A stretch of DNA of 64,000 nt from Algoriphagus sanaruensis (GTDB lineage Bacteria > Bacteroidota > Bacteroidia > Cytophagales > Cyclobacteriaceae): NCBI RefSeq assembly GCF_001593605.1, contig NZ_CP012836.1, positions 3,476,501-3,540,500 on the forward strand. The letters are read 5' to 3'. Every line of letters starts with the position of its first letter. Position 1 is the first letter of the stretch. Shown piece by piece: positions 37,028 through 46,186 of the stretch. The notes beneath the pieces were generated by a model that worked only from the letters and a program-made list of their open reading frames with translations, was not told where the DNA came from and ran no database searches. The translations under genes and the position numbers were made by a program.

Positions 37028-37667
37028 TGGAGGGATCTGGACCAGCTAAAACTTCCATGGTCAATTCTTCAAAAACAACATAGATCACCAAAAATGTCAT
37101 CGGGAATGTGATCAAAATTCCTACTCCAAGAAGTAGGGCTCCCAAGCCATTGTAGACGATTAAAAGAATCAACAAAACGAAGAACTTCCACCAAAACCGG
37201 GTAACAATCACCCGACTTAACTCCAAGGAAGTCCAAAGATTTGTTCCTGCAAAAATCCCCATTGGCACCGCTAATAAATAGGCTACCAAGAAATAAATAC
37301 CCGGAAGAATCAAGAATACCAGCCCAATTCCAATTACTAATTGAGAAAATAAGGAAATTCCAATGGCTAATAATCCATATTGAAAGCCGCTAAAAAAATC
37401 AGGATAGATGACTTCCTCACCACGTCGGATTTTATTAGCAACCAGATAAAAGCCTGCATATAACGGAGGGGCCAAAAAAACGGAAAACAAGATGGTATAG
37501 GGCTGTAAATAATACACAAACAGCATTGCCACACTGAAAATCAAAAGGCTAAAAGAGACAAACAGCAAAGCCTGAGACTTAAACAAGTCCCAGGCTTTGA
37601 TAAATACCGCCTGAATATTCAAGTCCCAATCGACCTGCAACAGACGGTTATACTGATTAGAATTCAT
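37005..37667 (-). CDS. Integral membrane protein, uncharacterised
   Basis: A 220-residue protein with about five or six hydrophobic segments after a short soluble N-terminus ('WDLNIQAVFIKAWDLFKSQ'). The pattern 'AWDLFKSQALLFVSFSLL' followed by Gly/Pro-rich loops ('LPGIYFLVAYLLAVP') is like DUF975 or YciC-type multi-pass proteins. It ends by overlapping the acyltransferase gene tail-to-tail. It starts 5 nt after the cystathionine synthase gene stop, so they are probably co-transcribed. The function is unknown. Confidence 0.75.
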   Translation of the reverse strand: MNSNQYNRLLQVDWDLNIQAVFIKAWDLFKSQALLFVSFSLLIFSVAMLFVYYLQPYTILFSVFLAPPLYAGFYLVANKIRRGEEVIYPDFFSGFQYGLLAIGISLFSQLVIGIGLVFLILPGIYFLVAYLLAVPMGIFAGTNLWTSLELSRVIVTRFWWKFFVLLILLIVYNGLGALLLGVGILITFPMTFLVIYVVFEELTMEVLAGPDPSIIHEQES

Positions 37668-37672
37668 TCGAT

Positions 37673-39040
37673 TTAATTGGTAAAGGCCTCCAAGATATCA
37701 TGTTTGGTGATGATATGAATTTTATCCAAAGCATCTCTTACGAGTACTGCCTTTTCTTTTTCAACCATCGAAGACAACACGTCCAAGGTAGAATCCAAGG
37801 CTACAAATTTCATCGATGGTTCCATCACCTCTCCGACTGTAGCGTCTTTTAATTGAGGGTTGTCTATAATTTTGGAAAGCAATTTATTATCCGTCAAGCT
37901 CCCGACCACTTCTTCTCCATCCAGTACCGGAATCTGAGAAATACTTTTCGTATTCATGACAGTGATAGCTTCTTTGACCGAATCAGTCTTTTTCACAGAA
38001 AGAAGGTGGTAAGTCCCAGACCGCTGAGCGATAATATCTCTGGCAGTGGAGAAATTTTTATCCTCCAAAAAGCCATGATTTCGCATCCATTCGTCATTAT
38101 AGACTTTGCCCAAATACCTTGTTCCATGATCAGGTAATATAATCACCATCACATCCCCCTCTTTCAGATGTTCTTTGGCATATTCCAATGCTCCATGAAC
38201 CGCGGATCCACATGACCACCCCACAAACAACCCTTCTTCACGAGCCAATCGCCTGGTCATCACTGCGGCATCTTTATCAGTCACTTTAATAAAGTGATTG
38301 ATCAAACTGAAATCCACATTTTTGGGCAGAATATCCTCTCCGATCCCTTCAGTCAAGTAGGGATAAACTTCTTTCTCATCGAATATCCCAGTCTCCTTGT
38401 ATTTTTTAAAAACTGAGCCATAGGTATCAATCCCTACTGTAACAATACCAGGATTTTGCTCCTTAAGATATTTTGCGGTACCGCACATCGAACCTCCCGT
38501 ACCAACTCCTGCGGCATAATGCGTTATTCTTCCTTCTGTATCCTTCCAAATTTCCGGACCGGTTGTCTCATAATGAGCGGCTGCATTGGAAAGGTTGTCG
38601 TATTGGTTGGGGTAGAACGAATTTGGGATGTCCCGATTCAATTTCCTCGCAACTGAATAATAGGATCTGGGATCATCGGGAGTTACATTGGTGGGACATA
38701 CAACCACCTCTGCACCTACTGCCCTGAGGATATCTATTTTCTCTTTAGACTGCTTATCCGCCATGGTAAAAATGCACTTGTAGCCCTTTGCTACAGCCGC
38801 TAGGGCCAAACCCATTCCTGTATTTCCGGAAGTACCTTCGATGATTGTTCCTCCAGGTTTTAAAATCCCAGCTTTCTCGGCGTCTTCTACCATCTTGATC
38901 GCCATTCGATCTTTCATGGAATTTCCGGGATTAAAGTATTCCACTTTTACCAATACCTCGCCTTTAATTCCCTTGGCAAGTCGATTCAAGCGGACCATCG
39001 GGGTATTACCGATGGTATCAATGATGGAGTTGTAAATCAT
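37673..39040 (-). CDS. Cystathionine beta-synthase-like PLP enzyme with CBS pair
   Basis: About 455 residues from the ATG at 39040, since the longer reading needs a TTG. An N-terminal fold-type II PLP domain has the cofactor Lys in 'NPGNSMKDRMA' (Lys43) and the phosphate/substrate loop 'EGTSGNTGMGLAL'. A C-terminal pair of CBS modules (last 115 residues, ending 'IHIITKHDILEAF') probably binds an adenosyl ligand. It makes cystathionine from homocysteine and serine, or cysteine from an activated serine. The CBS pair favours the former. It heads an operon with the membrane protein gene. Confidence 0.88.
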   Translation of the reverse strand: MIYNSIIDTIGNTPMVRLNRLAKGIKGEVLVKVEYFNPGNSMKDRMAIKMVEDAEKAGILKPGGTIIEGTSGNTGMGLALAAVAKGYKCIFTMADKQSKEKIDILRAVGAEVVVCPTNVTPDDPRSYYSVARKLNRDIPNSFYPNQYDNLSNAAAHYETTGPEIWKDTEGRITHYAAGVGTGGSMCGTAKYLKEQNPGIVTVGIDTYGSVFKKYKETGIFDEKEVYPYLTEGIGEDILPKNVDFSLINHFIKVTDKDAAVMTRRLAREEGLFVGWSCGSAVHGALEYAKEHLKEGDVMVIILPDHGTRYLGKVYNDEWMRNHGFLEDKNFSTARDIIAQRSGTYHLLSVKKTDSVKEAITVMNTKSISQIPVLDGEEVVGSLTDNKLLSKIIDNPQLKDATVGEVMEPSMKFVALDSTLDVLSSMVEKEKAVLVRDALDKIHIITKHDILEAFTN

Positions 39041-39172
39041 AGCTCTAGTTATAGTTGGATTGCTCAAAAATAGAGGAATTTTCCTGCAATAGCTGGAAAG
39101 TAATTGCTTTAAAGCCTTGAATTTGATTTAGAATAGCCCCTTAAAAAGGCCAACAATTCCCCAATTTTCGAT

Positions 39173-40798
39173 TTATAGTTCTTTAAACTCCAATCGTTTA
39201 AGAATGTCCAAAGTCACATGAATTAATATTCCTGCCACAAAACTCACCCCTAAGATTAGGCCTGCAAATCCCCATGCAAACTGATCTGTGACCAAGAAAA
39301 GGAAAAGTGCAAGAACTATTGCAGGTATCAATCCAAACAGGAAAATCCCTCCAATCATCAAGGGCTTAATCAGGATCCGATCCCAGCCTTCGTCCAGCCC
39401 AATCTGAGGAATTAAATTGACAGCTAATCCAATCAGGTAAAACACATTCATCCCAAGCGGAAATAACAAAATCAACCAAAGACTCAACTGAGCAATTAAT
39501 ACCGAAGGAATGATCAAAAGAAAGGAAAAAAGGAACGTTTGCAGCAAATCCAGTTTGATCAAATTCCAAAATTTGGCTGACCAGCTCGCAGGAACCAGAA
39601 AAAACCAAGGTTTTTTGAAATCTCCTAAGTTGGCTCTGCCAATACCTGCCATAAACCAAAAAAACATCAGAAAGGTGAAGTAGAAATAAAGCACCTTGTG
39701 AGAAAACCAATCCAGATGCGAAAGACCTGAGAACAAAATACCGAGTAACGCCATTCCCAAGGAATAAATCCCAACCAATGGGTGGAAATCTTGGCGGCTA
39801 CTATGCACGTAATTTCTCCAATAGAACGCCTTCGCTCCGACTCCGAACTCTGGCAAGGCAAGTTGCTTCTTGGCATTTAAACTGTAAGTATCTTCAGTAA
39901 CTTCTCGTTTCCCAAGCGCTTTTTCCAGCTTTTCTTCATTCGACTTGGTAGATTCAAGAACATCTTCATAATAATACCCCGAATACCTAATCACTAATTT
40001 CACTACGGAATAGTAGCTCAATATAAAAAGCGTCAAATATCCCAAGGCTAAAATCAAATTACCCTGAATTGAGTAACTCATCATCCCTCGAGCCCAACCT
40101 ACTACAGGAAATAAGTCAAACCAAGGAGATGCAATCCATGAAAACATCCCTTGCCAAAATTTCTCTCCCTGAAACCCAGGAATCAAAATCATCCCTGTCA
40201 GTACCGCGCCTAGTGTCAAAATTGTCCCTTGGATGTAATTCATAATTCCAAAGTGGGTATGGAGGGTGTAGATCAAAAACCGAAGCGGAAAAATCATGAA
40301 AATGTAAAAGGCGAATCCCAAAACCAGAAATACCCCACCCCCCAATGAAATATCAAAATCCTTGGCAAATTGCCCTCCACTGTACATCAGAAAGAAAATA
40401 GAACCTCCCAAAGCAGGTAAGATAGACCTTCCCATATAATAAATCAGGAGATTTTCGGGCTTAACGGGCGCTGTAAACAGAAGATTGACATCTGCCATTT
40501 TAAAAAAAGTCACATTCTTTTTGGTGGCTCGATAGAGCTGAAATATAAAGAATGCCAGAGCCAACAGGGTAGCGCCACCAACTACATTCTGAAGCGCATA
40601 ATCCACTGAACCCACCGAGTCGAGATCTAGCTCCTGATTTCCTGAAGGACTTCCAGAAAACCTTCTGGAGTACATAAATCCAAAATAAGCTAGAACCATT
40701 CCATAAGGAATCAGCCGAAGTGGATTTCTAAGGATCAATAAAATATTATTCTTGAAGATGAGCAGATCCTTTTTCAGAAGAAGCTTTAATTCATTCAT
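39173..40798 (-). CDS. ABC exporter membrane subunit
   Basis: A 541-residue polytopic protein with about twelve hydrophobic segments in two groups, separated by a cytoplasmic region rich in charged residues (about residues 280-320). A conserved-looking early stretch reads 'MADVNLLFTAPVKPENLLIY'. It resembles putative ABC exporter permeases of Bacteroidota and Firmicutes. The first codons overlap the end of the ATPase gene by 8 nt, so the two subunits are translated together. The cargo is unknown. Confidence 0.82.
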   Translation of the reverse strand: MNELKLLLKKDLLIFKNNILLILRNPLRLIPYGMVLAYFGFMYSRRFSGSPSGNQELDLDSVGSVDYALQNVVGGATLLALAFFIFQLYRATKKNVTFFKMADVNLLFTAPVKPENLLIYYMGRSILPALGGSIFFLMYSGGQFAKDFDISLGGGVFLVLGFAFYIFMIFPLRFLIYTLHTHFGIMNYIQGTILTLGAVLTGMILIPGFQGEKFWQGMFSWIASPWFDLFPVVGWARGMMSYSIQGNLILALGYLTLFILSYYSVVKLVIRYSGYYYEDVLESTKSNEEKLEKALGKREVTEDTYSLNAKKQLALPEFGVGAKAFYWRNYVHSSRQDFHPLVGIYSLGMALLGILFSGLSHLDWFSHKVLYFYFTFLMFFWFMAGIGRANLGDFKKPWFFLVPASWSAKFWNLIKLDLLQTFLFSFLLIIPSVLIAQLSLWLILLFPLGMNVFYLIGLAVNLIPQIGLDEGWDRILIKPLMIGGIFLFGLIPAIVLALFLFLVTDQFAWGFAGLILGVSFVAGILIHVTLDILKRLEFKEL

Positions 40799-41510
40799 CT
40801 TTGGTCAATTCTAAAAACAAATCCTCAAGACTTAATCCTTCCCCTCCCTGAGCTGCCTGGGCGCGAAGGTTATCAATGCTGTCATTTCCGATTATTCGGC
40901 CATCTTTCATAATCATCACTCGATCAGCGATTGCCTCCACGCTATCAATCAAGTGCGTAGAAACCAAAATAGTCTTTCCTGCCTGTTTCAAATTTCGAAA
41001 GACCTCTTTGGTATTTTTGATGGCTTTAGGATCCAATCCAATCATAGGTTCATCAAAAAATAAAAGCTGTGGATCAGGAAGTAACGCACAACAAATGGAG
41101 ACTTTTTGCCTCATCCCTTTAGACAAATCCCTTCCTAATTTCTTTTGCTTGTCATCCAACTCATAAAGCTCCAGCAATTCATTGGCACGGCCTTTCCAAT
41201 CCTTCACTCCATAGGCCTGCGCAATAAACTGCATATGCTCCCAAACAGTCAGTAAATCATACACATAGGGCGTCTCGGGGATGTAGCTGAAAAATCGCTT
41301 TGCTTCTACACTGAGGTGATCATGCCCTCCGATTGTAATTTCACCGGCGGTTTTTCGAAGTAGACCTACAATGCATTTCATGGTGGTGCTTTTTCCTGCA
41401 CCATTTGGACCTAGAAGTCCGACCACTTCCCCTCCATCCAGATGAAAACTAACATCATTGACGGCCTTTTGCTTGCCGTATTGTTTAACCAAGTTGGAAA
41501 CCGTGAGCAT
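40791..41510 (-). CDS. ABC transporter ATP-binding protein
   Basis: A 239-residue ATPase with a Walker A (GPNGAGKST), Q-loop, signature (LSKGMRQKVSI), Walker B (LLFFDEPMIGLDP) and H-loop (VSTHLID). The signature LSKGM and the DEPMIGLDP form are typical of exporters of the CcmA/NatA type. It pairs with the overlapping membrane subunit gene. It is the first gene of the unit. Confidence 0.95.
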   Translation of the reverse strand: MLTVSNLVKQYGKQKAVNDVSFHLDGGEVVGLLGPNGAGKSTTMKCIVGLLRKTAGEITIGGHDHLSVEAKRFFSYIPETPYVYDLLTVWEHMQFIAQAYGVKDWKGRANELLELYELDDKQKKLGRDLSKGMRQKVSICCALLPDPQLLFFDEPMIGLDPKAIKNTKEVFRNLKQAGKTILVSTHLIDSVEAIADRVMIMKDGRIIGNDSIDNLRAQAAQGGEGLSLEDLFLELTKDE

Positions 41511-41811
41511 TTTTTGAAATAAATCTAAGGAATGAAAAGACGGAAATCTGCAAAAACAAGTTGTTCGAAGATTTGGATAGGTTCAAAGCAGAAAATTACA
41601 GATTAGAAACTCACCTTTCCAATTGAAGTTTTGATTCAGGCGATCTTTTCACAGAAATCCATACAATCCTTGAGGTCGTTGAACACTAGCAACTCGCGAT
41701 TGGCAACTAACAACTCAATACACACAGCCGACATTCAGAAATGGATTAATTTTTGATCTTTAAAATGACTGTATTTTAACCTTAACAAAACAACATTTAA
41801 TCGCTAACACC
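41511..41811. other. Divergent intergenic region with heptad repeat
   Basis: 301 nt between the ABC genes and the barrel gene. It contains four consecutive 7-nt units at 41690-41717 (CAACTCG, CGATTGG, CAACTAA, CAACTCA) and AT-rich promoter-like sequence near 41745-41780 without a full consensus. No coding frame is supported. Confidence 0.5.
41690..41717. repeat. Degenerate heptanucleotide repeat (CAACTNN type)
   Basis: Four adjacent 7-mers: CAACTCG, CGATTGG, CAACTAA, CAACTCA. Units 1, 3 and 4 share CAACT, and unit 2 is diverged. A similar GTTGATA-GTTGTTT stretch lies at about 46047-46060 in another intergenic region. Confidence 0.5.
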
Positions 41812-42417
41812 ATGAAGAAAATCCTCTTGATTGTTTTCGCTTTTGTTTGCATCCAAGGTGCTTATGCCCAGCAAGGAGGCAAATTTAGATTTGGAATGGA
41901 TTTAGGAATCGCTGCACCTCAAGGAGGGAATGGAATCGGGGCAGTTTTTAATTTAGAACCAAAAGTAAATCTTACCGATAATTTGAATATCGGACTTCGA
42001 ATGGGTACCGCAGCTTTGGCAAAAAATGTAACGATCAACAATGTGTTTGACGAAGTGGAAGGAGAAGCATCAGGCACAGTCTCTTTTGCTGGTACGTTCG
42101 ATTACTATTTCAACAAAGGGAATTCTTCAGTAGCTCCATTTATTGGAGGAGGTGTGGGCTATTATACCATGGCAAATGTAGAAGTCAATGCCAACCAGAC
42201 CAATGTGAATTACGATGATCTAACTCCTAGCAATGCTTGGGGTGGTTTAGTAAGAGCAGGCATCGAATTAGCAAAATTCAGAATGGCAGCAGAATACAAT
42301 ATCATTCCTGATACCGATCTCCAAGATGCTCAAGGAAATGTAATCGGACTTTCAAACAACAAGTACTTCGCCTTCACGCTTGGGTTTTATGTAGGTGGAG
42401 GAAAGTGGAGGAAATAA
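41812..42417 (+). CDS. Small outer-membrane beta-barrel protein
   Basis: A 201-residue protein with a signal peptide ending 'GAYAQ' and the eight-strand barrel pattern of the OmpX/OmpW-like family: 'GVGYYTMANVEV', 'SNAWGGLVRAGIELAKFRMAAEYN' in part and the final strand 'KYFAFTLGFYVGGGKWRK'. Function is not defined. It is a monocistronic unit followed by a strong terminator. The ABC gene pair is divergent across a 301-nt region. Confidence 0.8.
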   Translation: MKKILLIVFAFVCIQGAYAQQGGKFRFGMDLGIAAPQGGNGIGAVFNLEPKVNLTDNLNIGLRMGTAALAKNVTINNVFDEVEGEASGTVSFAGTFDYYFNKGNSSVAPFIGGGVGYYTMANVEVNANQTNVNYDDLTPSNAWGGLVRAGIELAKFRMAAEYNIIPDTDLQDAQGNVIGLSNNKYFAFTLGFYVGGGKWRK

Positions 42418-42440
42418 ACTATTCTCAAAGGAATGACCAT

Positions 42441-42475
42441 AAAAAAAGGTGAAGTTTCAACTTCACCTTTTTTTT
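42441..42475. terminator. Bidirectional terminator between the barrel gene and pyrB
   Basis: AAAGGTGAAG (42445-42454) pairs with CTTCACCTTT (42461-42470) around a 6-nt loop. Seven A on the left and eight T on the right make it functional on both strands, for the barrel gene and for pyrB. Confidence 0.9.
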
Positions 42476-42492
42476 ATTCTTTTAATAAATAC

Positions 42493-43419
42493 TTAGGCTT
42501 TAGAACCAGCTAATAGATAGAGCACAGCCATACGAACTGCCACTCCATTTTCCACCTGATCCAAGATGATCGAATGATCAGAATCTGCTGCATCAGAGCT
42601 CAATTCCACACCTCGATTGATCGGCCCGGGGTGCATCAGCACAATTTCTTTATTTAATGAATCCAACATCTTTTTCGTGATTCCATAATAAAGGGAATAC
42701 TCACGCAAGCTTGGGAAATATTTGATTTGTTGTCTTTCAAGTTGGATTCGAAGCACATTAGCCACATCGCACCACTCCAACGCCTTTTTTACATCCAATT
42801 CCACTTTCACGCCTAAGCTGGAAATGTATTTTGGAAGAAGGGTCACTGGGCCGCAAACCATTACTTCCGCTCCTAATTTTTGTAAACAGAAAATATTGGA
42901 CAGAGCTACTCGGCTATGAAGGATATCTCCAATGATTGCAATTTTCTTTCCCGCAAGATCACCCAGTTTTTCCTGCATCGAGAACGCGTCCAAAAGTGCT
43001 TGAGTAGGATGTTCGTGCGTTCCGTCCCCTGCATTGACAATATTTGCTTTTACATTTCTTGACAAAAAGTGAGGAGCTCCGGGGCTCGCATGGCGCATAA
43101 CCACCATATCTACTTTCATCGCAAGAATATTATTGACTGTATCAACAAGGGTTTCCCCCTTTTTTACCGATGAGTTGGAGGAGGAAAAATTGATCACATC
43201 GGCGCTTAATCTTTTCTCAGCAAGTTCGAATGAAAGCCGGGTACGTGTCGAGTTTTCAAAGAAGACATTGGCAATAGTCACATCACGAAGTGATGGTACT
43301 TTTTTGATGGGACGATTGATTACTTCTTTGAAATTTGCCGCAGTTTGAAGGATCAATTGAATATCAGATTCATTGATTTCCTTTATTCCAAGTAGGTGCT
43401 TTGTACTGAGTTGCGACAT
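42493..43419 (-). CDS. pyrB: Aspartate carbamoyltransferase catalytic subunit
   Basis: PyrB joins carbamoyl phosphate and aspartate, the second step of pyrimidine synthesis. From the ATG at 43419 the protein has 308 residues, the usual length of the catalytic chain. It has the carbamoyl-phosphate loop 'FFENSTRTRLSFELAEKRL' in part (STRTRLSF) and 'EHPTQALLDAFSM'. The aspartate domain has 'MHPGPINRGVELSSD'. A longer frame begins with TTG inside pyrR and is less likely. It follows pyrR with a 2-nt gap. No pyrI regulatory-chain gene is adjacent. Confidence 0.96.
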   Translation of the reverse strand: MSQLSTKHLLGIKEINESDIQLILQTAANFKEVINRPIKKVPSLRDVTIANVFFENSTRTRLSFELAEKRLSADVINFSSSNSSVKKGETLVDTVNNILAMKVDMVVMRHASPGAPHFLSRNVKANIVNAGDGTHEHPTQALLDAFSMQEKLGDLAGKKIAIIGDILHSRVALSNIFCLQKLGAEVMVCGPVTLLPKYISSLGVKVELDVKKALEWCDVANVLRIQLERQQIKYFPSLREYSLYYGITKKMLDSLNKEIVLMHPGPINRGVELSSDAADSDHSIILDQVENGVAVRMAVLYLLAGSKA

Positions 43420-43421
43420 AA

Positions 43422-43970
43422 TCAATTGGTAGGTTTTTCAGTGATCCAAACGGCGTCTTCTTGATGACCTTGATCGGTCCATTCCACAACCACATATTGG
43501 CTATCAAGCGTATTGACCTTAGCTCCACAGTAGTCTGGCATGATCGGGAAATCTCGGGTTAATCTACGATCCACTAGGACCATTAGCTCCACTTTTCGAG
43601 GTCGGCCAAATGCAATCATTGCATCCATCGCAGCTCTTACTGACCTTCCTTTATAGAGTACATCATCAATCAGAATCACCTTTTTCCCCTCCACCAAAAA
43701 GTCGATTTTGGTTTCATTGGCTTTGAGTGGAAAGTCTCTTCTACGAAAATCATCTCGATGAAACGTTGCGTCCAAATACCCTGAAGGCACTCGGATGCCG
43801 GAGATTTCCTCCAGCAAAGTCACAATTTTATCGAGGAGGATAGTACCTCTCGGCTGTAAACCAAGGATGACAGTGTTTTCGAAATCGTCGTGATTTTCGA
43901 TGAGTTGATAGCAGAACCGCTTTAGGGTGATGGTGATCTGCTGCTGATCGAGTACAAGCCGCTTTTGCAT
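43422..43970 (-). CDS. pyrR: PyrR bifunctional pyrimidine regulator/uracil phosphoribosyltransferase
   Basis: A 182-residue PyrR homologue from the ATG at 43970. The longer open frame extends into the previous gene and is rejected. The PRPP-binding loop is 'VILIDDVLYKGRSVRAAMDA', and substrate residues include 'LQPRGTILLDKI' and 'LVDRRLTRDFPIMPDYCG'. In Firmicutes PyrR binds pyr leader RNA, while many other PyrR proteins act only as UPRTase. I see no antiterminator structure upstream, so RNA regulation is not supported here. Two bases separate it from pyrB. Confidence 0.92.
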   Translation of the reverse strand: MQKRLVLDQQQITITLKRFCYQLIENHDDFENTVILGLQPRGTILLDKIVTLLEEISGIRVPSGYLDATFHRDDFRRRDFPLKANETKIDFLVEGKKVILIDDVLYKGRSVRAAMDAMIAFGRPRKVELMVLVDRRLTRDFPIMPDYCGAKVNTLDSQYVVVEWTDQGHQEDAVWITEKPTN

Positions 43971-44004
43971 GGAGTAGATTTGCGCGTAAATATAGGAATA
44001 AAAA

Positions 44005-45630
44005 CTAGTCTTGGATTTCCTCAGGCTGATACAAATCCGCATCCACGAGGATTTTGGCCATAAAAAAAACATCCTTTGTTGCTTCCCGATTGTCAGAATT
44101 CAAATACCGGACGGTTTGCTTTCCAGAAAGCAAATAATAGCGATCATACCAATGAACAAGACGGAGACTTTCTTTCTCGGTAGTTCGTATCCGATTATTC
44201 TCCGTTGGAATCTCTAAGTCAAAGGAAAGGTTTTCGGCCAATCGCTCCCCATTTCGAAACAGGCTAGCTTTTATTTTATCTTCCTCCAGGTAAAGATGGT
44301 ACAAATCATCTCCAACTACCGCTACCTCTCCAAATGCATCTGGGTATGTTGTCGTCAAATTATCGTAAGAAAAGGAGTTGTCCCAAATCACATTTCCTTC
44401 CTTTCCGATTTTAACGAAATGACCAGAAATGTATTGATATTCCGTCACGACAGAATAGGACTGAGTCATGGAAGCGGGTGGAAGCGCAGAAATTTGTGGA
44501 TCCATGAAAATCGGAGAATAACCCATTCTACTGAATCGATCATACCGATAAGGTCCAAATGGAGCATACATCCCAGACCGGCCTCCTCTTGAACTGATCA
44601 CATTTACTTGATCAAAATACACGAGAAAATCATCCTTTGACTCTCGAACATCCCGAATGGTATAAGTATTCCGAATCGACGGAACCTTACCTTTCTCGAC
44701 TTCCTTGACTACATACGCGTCTTGTTTTGCCTTTCGTTTTTCATCCAAGTAATTGTAGAAATTCGGAAAATCTTCCAAGGAATACACCAAAAACTCGTAT
44801 TCCCCAAAGTCATTGATATTCATTACGTACATGCCTTGGTAGGAATTTTTTCCATCAATCCCATAGGAGCCAATCATTACTTGCTGGTAGGATTCATTGG
44901 CAAGAAGGATTCCTTCCAAAATCTCCTGACCAGGTTTTCCAAATTGATCTATCTTGACTTCTCGGACTACATTCCCTTCCATGTCAAAGGTAAATATGGA
45001 AGTTTCCCTATTCTTGTACTTTCCTTTTCTACTAATGACTACTTCCAGTGACTCCATCACGGGCACTTTTCTAATCTGGAGAACTTCTGTATCATTCCCA
45101 TAAATCCCCTGAACAGTTTGGATCCGTTTTGTATCCAAATCATAAAGCTGCAAAGCTGGTCTGCCTTCCGCTTTTCCCATGAAAATTGCTTTGCGATCCT
45201 GAACTAAAAACTCGATGAGCTCAAGCGGCAGGAGATTTTCTGCACGATACTCATAAGCCATATTGGTAGTCAGGTTGACCTGAAGAATGTACTTGTCCGC
45301 GCCCGTATGATACCCCCTTGTCAACAAGACAAAAAGCTCATCTCCGTCGGTATCATACCCCAAAATCTCATAGCCATTACGAATATTAACTTCGATCATG
45401 CCAGCAGATTCCAGATTTTCATTGGTGATGAAATATTGGAGCACTTTGACCGATGAAAGGTTCCGATTGACATAGGCTCTAAAGGAAACCAAGCCCGATT
45501 CGGTTCGCATGATTTCGAACGGAGGATCAAATGGTTGACCAACTACCTCATATCGATCGAGGAATTTCACTTGCGCATGAGCAGAAATAAAAAATCCAAA
45601 AGCAAGGATCAGTACAATTAAAAATCTCAT
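44005..45630 (-). CDS. Large secreted protein, uncharacterised
   Basis: A 541-residue protein with a signal peptide (MRFLIVLILAFGFFISAHAQ) and no further membrane helix. The body alternates short beta strands and acidic turns, with several 'GDELFVLLTRGYHTGADKYIL' type stretches, which would fit a propeller-like fold. I do not recognise the family. The gene begins inside the last codons of the EVE gene (4-nt overlap) and is followed after 34 nt by pyrR, so the three or four genes may be one unit. A role in pyrimidine metabolism is not implied. Confidence 0.68.
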   Translation of the reverse strand: MRFLIVLILAFGFFISAHAQVKFLDRYEVVGQPFDPPFEIMRTESGLVSFRAYVNRNLSSVKVLQYFITNENLESAGMIEVNIRNGYEILGYDTDGDELFVLLTRGYHTGADKYILQVNLTTNMAYEYRAENLLPLELIEFLVQDRKAIFMGKAEGRPALQLYDLDTKRIQTVQGIYGNDTEVLQIRKVPVMESLEVVISRKGKYKNRETSIFTFDMEGNVVREVKIDQFGKPGQEILEGILLANESYQQVMIGSYGIDGKNSYQGMYVMNINDFGEYEFLVYSLEDFPNFYNYLDEKRKAKQDAYVVKEVEKGKVPSIRNTYTIRDVRESKDDFLVYFDQVNVISSRGGRSGMYAPFGPYRYDRFSRMGYSPIFMDPQISALPPASMTQSYSVVTEYQYISGHFVKIGKEGNVIWDNSFSYDNLTTTYPDAFGEVAVVGDDLYHLYLEEDKIKASLFRNGERLAENLSFDLEIPTENNRIRTTEKESLRLVHWYDRYYLLSGKQTVRYLNSDNREATKDVFFMAKILVDADLYQPEEIQD

Positions 45631-46025
45631 TTGGACAGTTTGATCAAAGTTTCAAATTCAGTAGCAGTCACTGACATGACCGAAAGCCGACTCTGCTTGA
45701 GCATCAACATTTCAGAGAGGAGATCTTCATTCTTAATCTGTGTCAAAGTCACTGGCCGAGTTAAAGCTTGCTCGGCTTGGATGCGAACAGCTACCCATTC
45801 TGGGTCTTTAGGATCAGGAAAAGCTTCTTCGATCACTTTTGCTATTCCAACTACCGCTTTATCCTTACCACTATGATAGACTAGGACTTTTTCTCCCTGC
45901 TTCATTTCCTTTAAAAAATTTTTCGCTTGATAGTTTCTTACACCATCCCAGACTTCCTCTCCCTTTTGGACTAAGTCTTCCCAAGAATAGGAAGTTGGTT
46001 CTGTTTTCACCATCCAGTAGTTCAT
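45627..46025 (-). CDS. EVE-domain protein
   Basis: A 132-residue cytoplasmic protein consisting of one EVE domain. It starts with the hallmark 'YWMVKTEPTSYSWEDL' and continues with 'WDGVRNYQAKNFLKEMKQGE' and 'VLVYHSG'. EVE/PUA-like domains (thymocyte nuclear protein 1 family) bind modified bases in nucleic acids. The target here is unknown. It is divergent from the PolX-like gene, with a 161-nt spacer, and overlaps the next minus-strand gene by 4 nt. Confidence 0.92.
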   Translation of the reverse strand: MNYWMVKTEPTSYSWEDLVQKGEEVWDGVRNYQAKNFLKEMKQGEKVLVYHSGKDKAVVGIAKVIEEAFPDPKDPEWVAVRIQAEQALTRPVTLTQIKNEDLLSEMLMLKQSRLSVMSVTATEFETLIKLSK

Positions 46026-46186
46026 TGCTTCAGTATTGAATTTTTGGTTGATAGTTGTTTATTGAAAATCGAATTGGATTCCTAGGGGAATTTTAAAGGT
46101 TCACTTCCTTCAAGTTACCCGATCATCCTTTAAATTGAAACAATATTTAAAGACATTTGTCTTTACGGACTAAACACCTAACTGTT

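Noticed and set aside
43971..44072. N-terminal extension of pyrR by 34 codons
   Set aside because: It runs into the end of the secreted-protein gene and does not resemble PyrR. The ATG at 43970 matches the family start.
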